NCBI GenBank assembly: GCA_937884635.1
Contig: CALGBW010000010.1
Location: 1 to 23,673, forward strand
Direction of reading: 5' to 3'
DNA: 23,673 bases
From: an uncultured Chlamydiaceae bacterium
GTDB taxonomy: Bacteria; Chlamydiota; Chlamydiia; Chlamydiales; Chlamydiaceae
Positions 1 through 6,931 of the stretch are shown here, one piece after another. Position numbers and translations under genes: made by a program. Within the stretch, counting starts at the first letter, position 1. Each line of letters starts with the position of its first letter. The notes under the pieces are model-generated. The model worked only from the letters and a program-made list of their open reading frames with translations, was not told where the DNA came from and ran no database searches.

Positions 1-74
1 CTGCTTGTGGTGTGATTGATAGCAAAAGGAAAGAGAACTTAAAAACTGAAATCGGTAATCTGATAAACACATAG
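1..74 (+). CDS. 3'-partial gene, possible BfmA/BtgA-type mobilization accessory protein
   Basis: A frame open from position 3 encodes 23 residues and stops at TAG 72-74, only four bases before the ATG of the next gene. The piece is charged and helical-looking (SKRKENLKTEIGNL). That suits the C-terminus of the small DNA-binding accessory protein which normally precedes DUF5712-type mobilization genes in Bacteroidales elements. The identity is inferred from its neighbour and the tight spacing, because the fragment is too short to recognise by itself. It continues off the left edge. Confidence 0.35.
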   Translation, partial: ACGVIDSKRKENLKTEIGNLINT

Positions 75-78
75 AGTC

Positions 79-855
79 ATGCACATAGACTTTGCCCCGC
101 CATCAAACGGAACATATAATAATGCTGGGAGTTGCCGACAGCTAGCTAATTACATGGAACATGAGGATTTAGAACGGATGGAAAAAGGAATCTATATTGA
201 TGGATTTTTCAATCTGACGGAGGATAATATCTATAAGTCAAATGTTATAAGAGATATAGATAGTAATATCGGGCAGCTCCTAAAAACGGATGCTAAGTTT
301 TATGCTATTCATATCAGCCCATCGGAAAAGGAACTCCGAGCGATAGGTAATACAGAACAAGAACAAGCCGAAGCCATGAAACATTATATCCGTGAAGTCT
401 TTATTCCTGAATACGCTAACAACTTTAATAAAGAGCTATTTGCCTCGGATATAAAGTTTTACGGTAAGATTCATTTTGACCGTAGTCGTTCAGATAATGA
501 GTTGAATATGCACTGTCATTTGATTGTGAGCCGTAAAGATCAAACCAATAAAAAGAAGTTGTCACCGCTTACCAATCATAAAAACACAAAGAATGGGATA
601 ATCAAAGGTGGTTTTGAACGTGTGAACTTAATCCAACATGTGGAACAAGGATTTGATAAACTGTTCAATTACAATCGCCAACCAACAGAATCATTTGACT
701 ATCGTAACACTATGAAAAATGACACTATATTTGTAAGGCTCAATTTGCAAGGACAAGAACTTCAATCCAGTGAAAGGAAAGTAGAAGCTAATCAGAAAGA
801 TCTATTTTCCACCAATCTTAAAAATACAAAAAAAGTATTTAAAAAGACAAAATGA
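79..855 (+). CDS. Bacteroidales-type mobilization protein (DUF5712 / BtgB-MocA-like, probable relaxase)
   Basis: A 258-aa protein with no relatives that I know of in Chlamydia. It resembles the mobilization proteins of Bacteroides mobilizable plasmids and transposons. It begins with a conserved block (GSCRQLANYMEHED, residues 17-30), then FYAIHISPSEKE at 74-85, KFYGKIHFDRSRSDNE at 126-141 and the metal-binding-like HxH (H145, H147) in NMHCHLIVSRK. An HxH on a beta strand is the hallmark of HUH relaxases, which nick the transfer origin and stay bound to it through tyrosine; Y13 or Y25 could serve as nucleophile. The relaxase role is inferred. The partial gene four bases upstream suggests a two-gene operon. 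The AT-rich codon use differs from the genes that follow. The length looks near complete. Its presence next to a chlamydial gene is odd and may reflect a chimeric contig. Confidence 0.75.
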   Translation: MHIDFAPPSNGTYNNAGSCRQLANYMEHEDLERMEKGIYIDGFFNLTEDNIYKSNVIRDIDSNIGQLLKTDAKFYAIHISPSEKELRAIGNTEQEQAEAMKHYIREVFIPEYANNFNKELFASDIKFYGKIHFDRSRSDNELNMHCHLIVSRKDQTNKKKLSPLTNHKNTKNGIIKGGFERVNLIQHVEQGFDKLFNYNRQPTESFDYRNTMKNDTIFVRLNLQGQELQSSERKVEANQKDLFSTNLKNTKKVFKKTK

Positions 856-880
856 AAATAAAAATTATATTGTTTTTCTA
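856..880. other. Junction between Bacteroidales-like and chlamydial DNA
   Basis: The mobilization gene ends at TGA 853-855 and the DUF582 gene starts at ATG 880. The 24 bases between are AT-rich and contain no purine-rich ribosome binding site or sigma-66-like promoter, so the native upstream region of the chlamydial gene appears to be missing. The chlamydial frame is open back only to 862, with a TAA at 859-861. The exact breakpoint cannot be fixed from one sequence. It lies somewhere between about 856 and 905. Confidence 0.5.
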
Positions 881-3084
881 TGTCTTCTTCTCATGTTGCT
901 TTCAGACCTGCGACGGCATCAGGCCAAGGGTTATTCTCTATTAAGTTGGAGAACAAACATTCATACTTTGAGTTCCGAGTGAAACCCGCACTAGATATAG
1001 AAGAGCTAAACTCTGGGATGTATATTTTGCGACGTCTAGCCGTTGCATTACAAAATGAGAACCTTAGAGCAACATCGTTAGTTGCTCGGGATGCATCTGC
1101 TGTTAAACCTAAGTTCCTATCTGAACAACCTGCCGGAGCATCAACAACAAACGATCAAACACAATCATCTTCTTCTGGCCCAACTAAAGACAACATAGAA
1201 ACTATAAATGGTCAGACTATGGCCGCTGCTATCCTTGATGGTCTAGCCAAAGCAAGCCAAGAATCCCCCGAGCTAAGCCAAGACCCTGAAATTGCAGCTG
1301 CAGTAGCTACACTGACCTCTCTATTACTTAAAAAAGAATTATCAAAAGAAGAACTAACAACTATCTATGACTATTCAGCGAAGATCAGCAATGAGCTACT
1401 GAGCCAATATCTGTCTTCTTCAAGCATAGTTGCTTATAAACAAAATATTGTCGCGGCCTATGAAACGATCATGAACAATATCACGGTCGTGCGCCAAGAG
1501 ATTGATAATGAAAAAAGCACACTGGAAAACGAAATCACCGCTGCAGAACAGGTAATAGTAACCTTCACAAGCTGGTTAGAGGGGGCTTCAAGATTAAGTA
1601 AGGGATACAAATATTTTTCCGAACTTATCACACAATCTATGGAGTTCTATGCCAACCTCAAATATCTCTCACAAATGAAAGAGGCTTCTGCTGCTCCTGA
1701 AGACATCTTAAATATGGTCGATACATCATATCCTGAATTTTTAAAGCTAAACATAACATCAGGGACTACAATTACAGTCTCACAATTTATAGCCCGCAGC
1801 TATGCATACCAAGAATTAGCCGACTACAGCCTCCATCACATTGTATCACAACAACAAGACGGCGAAAATGTTTTAAAAGCATGGCTAAAACAAAGAGGAA
1901 CTGCCATTCAACAACTTCCGCTCCTTAATGAAGTAGGACAGGCTGTCTTCGATATTGGGAATAATACCATAAAAGATAAGTACGTACACCTCAATACATA
2001 TAAAACCTCTACAACTGAGACCGCTCAATACTACGTTCCTGATTTTGACAATTTCTATAACAAAACACTCTTGAACAATACCCCAACACAGGTAACGATC
2101 GACTCTCAATTCGAGGTTGAAGCAAAAAAAATTTTAGAAAATTTCAAAAATCAAACAACCACATATATCCAACAACAACAAGCAAAAGTAGCTAAGCTCG
2201 CAGCGCGTTACGAAGAACTAGCTCCAGATCAAGCTTCGTTCACTCTTGATAGAAAAGATGCTGTTCAAAGTTGGCTAGAAGCAACTAATTTAGGCTCGGC
2301 TCTCATCTTCTTAGTATTGAATTCCGAAATCCCCAAACAAAAAGTCTTTCTAGACCCCCTTGTCCAAGAGATTAACTTTAACAACTTGGCTGCAAAATCT
2401 ATTAACGACTTACTAGCCATTACGAACGACTTCTCTACTACATCCGTGTACTACAATCTCTCTTCTTACTTAGTACAAAGTAAAAACGGACAAAACCTAT
2501 TCGCTGGGGATTACTTCGAAGTATTATCTGCCATCTCGCGAGAAAGAGAGTATATTGCACGCGATTTAGAGCGCTGCACTCGCGCACAAACACTGGTTGA
2601 TCAATTATTACAAAAAATAGAAGCCATGGCGGACGTGTCCTCATCGCAAAAAACAGCGATGCTAAACGCAACCAAAGTTTATAATCTGATTCTTAGTTCT
2701 ACATTCAACCAGTTAAACGTTTTAGACTCTCTACTTGTAAATTTAAAAATAGAAGCAGAAACAAATGGTAGTCAAACTAAATACAATCCCAATATTTATA
2801 AAATCACAGGTCCTATGGGAGAAGATTGGATACCAGTTTTAGCTTCCTTAGAAGGATTTGTATCCAGTGGGTTCCCTAGCGCAAGCCCTACAGGAGGATT
2901 AGGACCTTTATTCACACAAGTGCAATCAGACCAACAGAGCTACCTCTCCCAAAGCCAAACACAGCAGTTGAACTTGCAAAACCAAATGACGAATATTCAA
3001 CAAGAGTGGACATTACTAACAACATCCATGCAGGTTCTCAATACAACCTTGACACAACTAGCTGGTGAAATTTATAGCTCTTAA
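880..3084 (+). CDS. DUF582-family type III secreted effector (CT619/CT620/CT621-like)
   Basis: A 734-aa helical, Ser/Thr/Gln-rich protein with no signal peptide. The C-terminal ~110 residues carry the DUF582 signature: a GGLGPLF block, DQQSYLSQSQTQQLNLQNQM and then IQQEWTLLTTSMQVLN, with coiled-coil heptads. The N-terminal KHSYFEFRVKP (about residues 26-36) is also typical. The C. trachomatis members are type III effectors; published work links the DUF582 domain to Hrs (ESCRT-0) and the N-terminus of CT619 to Tsg101. Those members run to more than 800 aa, so this protein is shorter. ATG 880 is the only good start after the stop at 859-861, but it has no ribosome binding site and sits at the junction with foreign DNA. 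A few N-terminal residues, and certainly the promoter, may therefore be missing. It converges on the CT622-type gene. I am sure of the family but not of which paralog it is. Confidence 0.88.
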   Translation: MSSSHVAFRPATASGQGLFSIKLENKHSYFEFRVKPALDIEELNSGMYILRRLAVALQNENLRATSLVARDASAVKPKFLSEQPAGASTTNDQTQSSSSGPTKDNIETINGQTMAAAILDGLAKASQESPELSQDPEIAAAVATLTSLLLKKELSKEELTTIYDYSAKISNELLSQYLSSSSIVAYKQNIVAAYETIMNNITVVRQEIDNEKSTLENEITAAEQVIVTFTSWLEGASRLSKGYKYFSELITQSMEFYANLKYLSQMKEASAAPEDILNMVDTSYPEFLKLNITSGTTITVSQFIARSYAYQELADYSLHHIVSQQQDGENVLKAWLKQRGTAIQQLPLLNEVGQAVFDIGNNTIKDKYVHLNTYKTSTTETAQYYVPDFDNFYNKTLLNNTPTQVTIDSQFEVEAKKILENFKNQTTTYIQQQQAKVAKLAARYEELAPDQASFTLDRKDAVQSWLEATNLGSALIFLVLNSEIPKQKVFLDPLVQEINFNNLAAKSINDLLAITNDFSTTSVYYNLSSYLVQSKNGQNLFAGDYFEVLSAISREREYIARDLERCTRAQTLVDQLLQKIEAMADVSSSQKTAMLNATKVYNLILSSTFNQLNVLDSLLVNLKIEAETNGSQTKYNPNIYKITGPMGEDWIPVLASLEGFVSSGFPSASPTGGLGPLFTQVQSDQQSYLSQSQTQQLNLQNQMTNIQQEWTLLTTSMQVLNTTLTQLAGEIYSS

Positions 3085-3098
3085 TCCCCCAAAATAGA

Positions 3099-3135
3099 CT
3101 AAAGGGATCTATAGAATCCCTTTAGCTTATTTTCT
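3099..3135 (+). terminator. Rho-independent terminator after the DUF582 gene
   Basis: The arms CTAAAGGGAT (3099-3108) and ATCCCTTTAG (3116-3125) pair perfectly across a 7-base loop. A T-rich tail (CTTATTTTCT) follows, and the arm begins 14 bases after the stop codon. Confidence 0.85.
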
Positions 3136-3355
3136 CTCGTCAACTATGAGACCCCCGTCTGAGATTCATAATCCTATAAAACCGACTGGGGCCCTCTTTC
3201 TTATCTAACTACAAGAATCATTCTCTAAAAGAAAAAGGGGTTGTAAGCCTTTTTGGACTTGCTAACAAACTACGATTAGCCCGAAAAGACACTCTCTTTA
3301 GACAATCCTCTATGAACAGTTCATTACAGGCTATCAATCTGATGTATCTTTAAAT
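3136..3355. other. Intergenic stretch without a recognisable gene
   Basis: This lies between two facing terminators, which is why it needs no promoter. It holds an imperfect GC-rich inverted repeat (GACCCCCGTC at about 3150 against GACTGGGGCC at about 3183). I see no open frame with start, ribosome binding site and family resemblance, and no tRNA-like fold. Confidence 0.5.
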
Positions 3356-3391
3356 AACAAAAACCTCCTCTTATTTCTATAAGAGGAGGTT
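3356..3391 (-). terminator. Rho-independent terminator after the CT622-type gene
   Basis: A perfect 13-bp stem (AACCTCCTCTTAT 3362-3374 with its complement 3379-3391) encloses a TTCT loop. Read on the minus strand it is followed by TTTTTG. It lies about 40 bases beyond the stop of the minus-strand gene. Confidence 0.88.
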
Positions 3392-3428
3392 CTACATTTA
3401 AAATAACTGACTAAACTAGCTAACTATA

Positions 3429-5273
3429 CTATTGTAGGTAACCAGCAAACAGAGAGCCGATATTGACCAATACTTGTTGGATAAATGCAGGAGCACTGGA
3501 AAATTCTGCTTCTTTAGATCCTGCTGCAGCTCTCTCTGCATCTGCACGAGCTTGTAATACAGCATCTGCTAAGTTCTGCAGAGAGCCTTCTGAGATTTGT
3601 ACGTATGGGAAACCACTCTGAGGAGCTTTTGTCACTGCAGCGGTAAGTTTCGCACGAATTTCTTCTGCATTTGCATTAGGTGTTGAGAGCAACACCTGTG
3701 TCATTGTTTGCACAGCCTGAGTAGCGGCAAATATATCCCCTATAGTGCGGCTATTCCCCACAATTGCATTAGCTAATCGAGCACTTGGAGAATTCGTTTG
3801 AGAGTCAGTTCTAGCTGAAGGTAACCGCTCCGATAAGAAGGCCGAGGTTGTCCTACCAAGTACTTGTTGCGTCTCCCTATTACCCCTAGCCATAGCGTCG
3901 TTAATGCTTTGGTACGCACTGTAACCAGACGTCAAAGAGGATCCCGTAGGGCCGAAGCCTGCCATGAGCATAGCGCTCAAAGCAGCTTTAATACCGAAAG
4001 CCCCACCACCACCTACTGCAGCAGCACCAATGGTACTAAGAGCATTTGCCAATGCAGCCCCTTTTGTACCTGACTGTAAGGCTTCTTTCATAGATCGTAA
4101 TTCACCTGCAGCAGCCTGCTCTGGACCCAGTTTTTGGGAAATAGCATCCAACTCTGCAGCCGTACGTTGTAAGGCTTGCTCAGACATTGGCGTTTCCCCA
4201 TCGAAGTTTTGGATCATCTGACGCAATCCCTGCATAATAGTATCAGCAATTTCATTATCTAAATCACCAAACAACATGGAAACGCGATCTTCTGAAATCG
4301 TTTTTTGAGTACTTGCAGCCGCTCCAGCTGATACTTCAGGATTACGAACAATAAGAGGATCTATTGTTTCAAATTCTTCCCTAATAGCTGCAACTTTTTC
4401 AGTAGCAGCTTTAACAATAGGTGAATCCGGATACTTTTTCTGTAATGCCGCTATCTCAACTTCAGATTCTTTAATAAGAACATCACAGCGATCTAAGTTC
4501 TCAGGAACATTATTCTTTTTAGCAGAGGCTAAAGCTTCTTCTGCTTTTGTTAAAGCTGTTTGAACTGATGTCAAGTCCGCTATAATAGCATCCACTTCTG
4601 TGGCTGTAGCGGGAACCTTACCAGCTAAATCAGTAACTACAGCATAGTCCTTTGTCTTTTCGCCCGTTGTCAATCGTTCCAAAATAGCTAACGCAGCACC
4701 CTCGCCCTCCATCGTAGCCTTAGCTGCAGCGAGGCCCGCTTCATCTGCTGTTGGTAAAGAGGTTTTCAAAGGTTCTATAGTTTCACCAAAAACCCCGACA
4801 CTATTAATCCCATCTAGATCAGGTTTTGCATCAGCTAAGGCTGTCTTCCATGTTGCTGCTTCTGTCCGTTGAGTGTCATCACTGGCCAAACTTTCCATTT
4901 GACCGACAGCATTCTGTAATTGTTGGTTAGCAGGAGAAAATGTTTGGAAATCTGAAGCACCTAACAATGTTGTTTTTGCATCCGTAGCTGCTGTCTTTGC
5001 ATCATCAAATGTCGCATAATTTGTAGCAGATGCTACCGCTCCTACATCAGTCGTAGGTGATGCCCCTAATGTAGCATCCAATAGAGAGGCTAATTCCGTT
5101 AAATCACGCGATGCAAATGTCAAGCGCACCCAATCTCCGGAAGAAGAAACCGCCTGCTCCTTATTCGTTGGTTTTGCCTCTGTCTTCTCAGCACCTTGTG
5201 TTGCTGGAGCTAACATCGACTGCAATTGTTCCAAAGCTGGATCATCATGAGGTTGTGAAATAGGAGAGCCCAT
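3429..5273 (-). CDS. CT622/CPn0728-type secreted protein (76-kDa protein homolog)
   Basis: A 614-aa, Ala/Thr/Glu-rich helical protein. Its ending (PAFIQQVLVNIGSLFAGYL) closely matches my memory of the C. pneumoniae 76-kDa protein, as does the middle (RVSMLFGDLDNEIADTIMQG and SQKLGPEQAAAGELRSMKEAL). It has an unstructured hydrophilic N-terminus of about 50 residues and no cleavable signal, as expected for a type III substrate. C. trachomatis CT622 (TaiP) is secreted with the help of chaperone CT635, is reported to bind host ATG16L1, and affects inclusion development. I chose ATG 5273; the TTG at 5279 is in frame but offers nothing better. The ribosome binding site is weak. A candidate TATAAT lies about 37 bases upstream, inside the 3' flank of the CT623-type gene. 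The family call is secure. The ATG16L1 function is carried over from the homolog and may not hold here. Confidence 0.9.
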   Translation of the reverse strand: MGSPISQPHDDPALEQLQSMLAPATQGAEKTEAKPTNKEQAVSSSGDWVRLTFASRDLTELASLLDATLGASPTTDVGAVASATNYATFDDAKTAATDAKTTLLGASDFQTFSPANQQLQNAVGQMESLASDDTQRTEAATWKTALADAKPDLDGINSVGVFGETIEPLKTSLPTADEAGLAAAKATMEGEGAALAILERLTTGEKTKDYAVVTDLAGKVPATATEVDAIIADLTSVQTALTKAEEALASAKKNNVPENLDRCDVLIKESEVEIAALQKKYPDSPIVKAATEKVAAIREEFETIDPLIVRNPEVSAGAAASTQKTISEDRVSMLFGDLDNEIADTIMQGLRQMIQNFDGETPMSEQALQRTAAELDAISQKLGPEQAAAGELRSMKEALQSGTKGAALANALSTIGAAAVGGGGAFGIKAALSAMLMAGFGPTGSSLTSGYSAYQSINDAMARGNRETQQVLGRTTSAFLSERLPSARTDSQTNSPSARLANAIVGNSRTIGDIFAATQAVQTMTQVLLSTPNANAEEIRAKLTAAVTKAPQSGFPYVQISEGSLQNLADAVLQARADAERAAAGSKEAEFSSAPAFIQQVLVNIGSLFAGYLQ

Positions 5274-5309
5274 AACCAAAACAAAAAAATTAAAAAAACT
5301 TCTAACTTA

Positions 5310-5338
5310 ATTATAAAAAACCCAAAAAAAGCCCCCAC
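5310..5338 (-). promoter_or_regulatory. Candidate sigma-66 promoter for the CT622-type gene
   Basis: On the minus strand a perfect TATAAT (5310-5315) is preceded by a 17-base spacer rich in T. Chlamydial promoters often rely on an AT-rich spacer with a poor -35, and the hexamer here (GTGGGG) is indeed poor. The spacer overlaps the T tail and stem of the preceding terminator, so independent transcription of this gene is plausible but unproven. Confidence 0.35.
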
Positions 5339-5358
5339 CTTTTCTCAAGATGAGGGCT
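5323..5358 (-). terminator. Rho-independent terminator after the CT623-type gene
   Basis: Read on the minus strand, AGCCCTCATCTT (5347-5358) pairs with AAGGTGGGGGCT (5330-5341), including G-T pairs. It is followed immediately by a run of seven T. It lies about 30 bases beyond the stop at 5390. Confidence 0.85.
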
Positions 5359-5389
5359 AAAAGCTTAAAAAACTCTTTACTTAGCTACA

Positions 5390-6640
5390 TTAGAATGAAG
5401 AGATCATTCCCACGTCAAACTTAGTATAGCTAAAGTTATTCCCTAAACGTCGATCAGCAGGAGTGGAATGTGCTCCATAAACACGATAGGATAGAGAGTC
5501 TGTAATGCTGTACATAAACAAACCGGATACACCTTTATAGTTTGTAAATCCATTAGCCTCTGAAGGATCCAAACTTTCAGCGATCGCTGCATAGAATGTG
5601 TGTTTTTGGTTCCCACGACCGATACCAGCCGCATCAATTTCTGGAACAGCCAAAGCCTCTACGTATTCATAACATGCTGTCACAGACCAATCCCCAGCTT
5701 TTCTTAGGCCTCCTAACGTACCGCCTATGTACCAAGCTCGATTTTGTTTGCTGTTTGCTGTCGTCATGGATGGCTCAGCTAAAGAGTTAAATAAATAAGC
5801 TCCATATACATAGAGATTCTTCTGTGTACCGAAGAATGGAATTTGTGAATGCTTCCCAACTAAGTACTGCCATACTAAGTATTTATATTTACCCTCAACA
5901 GGATCCGCAGGAGTAGAAGCAGACTCAGCGGAACGCACTGTAGTGAAGGAATTCCAGTCTACAACACTAACTTTAACTAAGAAGTTCTTAGGCAATTGGT
6001 TAACAATCCCTTCCACACACCAAGCATATTGCTTGTTCACCATGTTTACAACAAATGGTCCACCGTGAACGATATAGCGAAACGGATACTTCTCGCTAAA
6101 CTGATGACTATAATAGAGGTGGATACCATCAAAATCACTGTCGAATTGGACTTTTGATTCAAACATGCTGCCTAAACCAGATCGACCAATCTCTGCAAAA
6201 ACATCTGTTTGAGTCTCTGGGTTTTCATAGAACCGATATCCTAAGAACGCCCTACGGATGTTTAAACTTGTAACACCACTTTCCCCTACAGCTTTTGCAA
6301 CTCCACTGATATGAGAGGTCATCCATGTATTCTTCGCAGCATAATCGAATAATAAGCTGTACTCACTGCGATATGTATTTACCAAAGGCTTTATTACAGT
6401 AACGTCATCCGATTGCACACTTTCATTAGCATATAACCAACGCGCGCGAATATCCCCTGCAATTTTTAGAGTTCCACTCTTCTTCCGAGTTTCTACAAAA
6501 CCTCGAGAGTCCAAATACTCTTTAACTTCATCTAAACTTGTTGAGAAAGATTGATTAGACAAACCTTCCTCACCATATCCTACGCACATCGAAGTCAAAC
6601 AAAAGATGCTCGCCAACCCCTGATAAATGTATTTCTTCAT
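5390..6640 (-). CDS. CT623/CPn0729-type outer-membrane beta-barrel candidate
   Basis: A 416-aa protein with a Sec signal peptide (MKKYIYQGLASIFCLTSMC, cleavage around residue 20-25). It then alternates short amphipathic strands rich in Tyr/Phe/Trp (IRRAFLGYRFYENPETQ, SYRVYGAHSTP) and ends in Phe (FDVGMISSF), the pattern of a BAM-assembled outer-membrane barrel. Homologs beside CT622 are, as I recall, found in outer-membrane-complex proteomics, with no established substrate. ATG 6640 is preceded by AAGGGA at good spacing and puts the signal peptide first, so the in-frame start ten codons upstream is rejected. It reads in the same direction as the CT622-type gene but a strong terminator lies between. 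Porin-like transport is inferred only. A tight inverted repeat sits about 75 bases upstream. Confidence 0.8.
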   Translation of the reverse strand: MKKYIYQGLASIFCLTSMCVGYGEEGLSNQSFSTSLDEVKEYLDSRGFVETRKKSGTLKIAGDIRARWLYANESVQSDDVTVIKPLVNTYRSEYSLLFDYAAKNTWMTSHISGVAKAVGESGVTSLNIRRAFLGYRFYENPETQTDVFAEIGRSGLGSMFESKVQFDSDFDGIHLYYSHQFSEKYPFRYIVHGGPFVVNMVNKQYAWCVEGIVNQLPKNFLVKVSVVDWNSFTTVRSAESASTPADPVEGKYKYLVWQYLVGKHSQIPFFGTQKNLYVYGAYLFNSLAEPSMTTANSKQNRAWYIGGTLGGLRKAGDWSVTACYEYVEALAVPEIDAAGIGRGNQKHTFYAAIAESLDPSEANGFTNYKGVSGLFMYSITDSLSYRVYGAHSTPADRRLGNNFSYTKFDVGMISSF

Positions 6641-6712
6641 AATTCCCTTACAGATTGGACAACCCTGCACACTGTTCTAAAAATAAAATAATGCCTAGAG
6701 TGTTCGTTGTTA

Positions 6713-6733
6713 TTGCGATAATTAACTTCGCAA
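6713..6733. promoter_or_regulatory. Inverted repeat upstream of the CT623-type gene, possible operator
   Basis: TTGCGA (6713-6718) and TCGCAA (6728-6733) are perfect reverse complements across nine AT-rich bases. The whole site is 73-93 bases upstream of the ATG. It could bind a dimeric regulator or be chance; I see no second copy in the window. Confidence 0.25.
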
Positions 6734-6768
6734 GCAGACTTGTTTTTTTGCCCTCATTCCAATAAATG

Positions 6769-6796
6769 ACTAAAGCTCAAAAAAAACGGCTTTAGT
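6769..6796 (-). terminator. Possible terminator hairpin downstream of murJ
   Basis: ACTAAAGC (6769-6776) pairs with GCTTTAGT (6789-6796). AT-rich flanks partly extend the stem (AATAAA and TTATT). The A/T-rich loop and distance of about 140 bases from the murJ stop make this weaker than the other terminators here. It is the only candidate between murJ and the CT623-type gene. Confidence 0.4.
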
Positions 6797-6931
6797 TTAT
6801 TAGAAGTGCGTTTTCTTGCAAAGGGTTAGACGACCTCAAGAGAGAAATTCTATGAAAATAGAGCCCGTAATAACCTGCTGGGAACAACAGATTTTAGCAT
6901 ACAGCATAAATAGCCCTACAGTAGTCTAGGA

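Noticed and set aside
3964..4221. 85-codon plus-strand frame
   Set aside because: It lies wholly antisense to the CT622-type gene, and its Ala/Pro-rich composition mirrors the Ala/Gly codons of that gene.
6853..6930. 25-codon plus-strand frame (MKIEPVITCWEQQ) in the gap after murJ
   Set aside because: It is short, with only a weak GAGAGAAA ribosome binding site, no family resemblance and no promoter.
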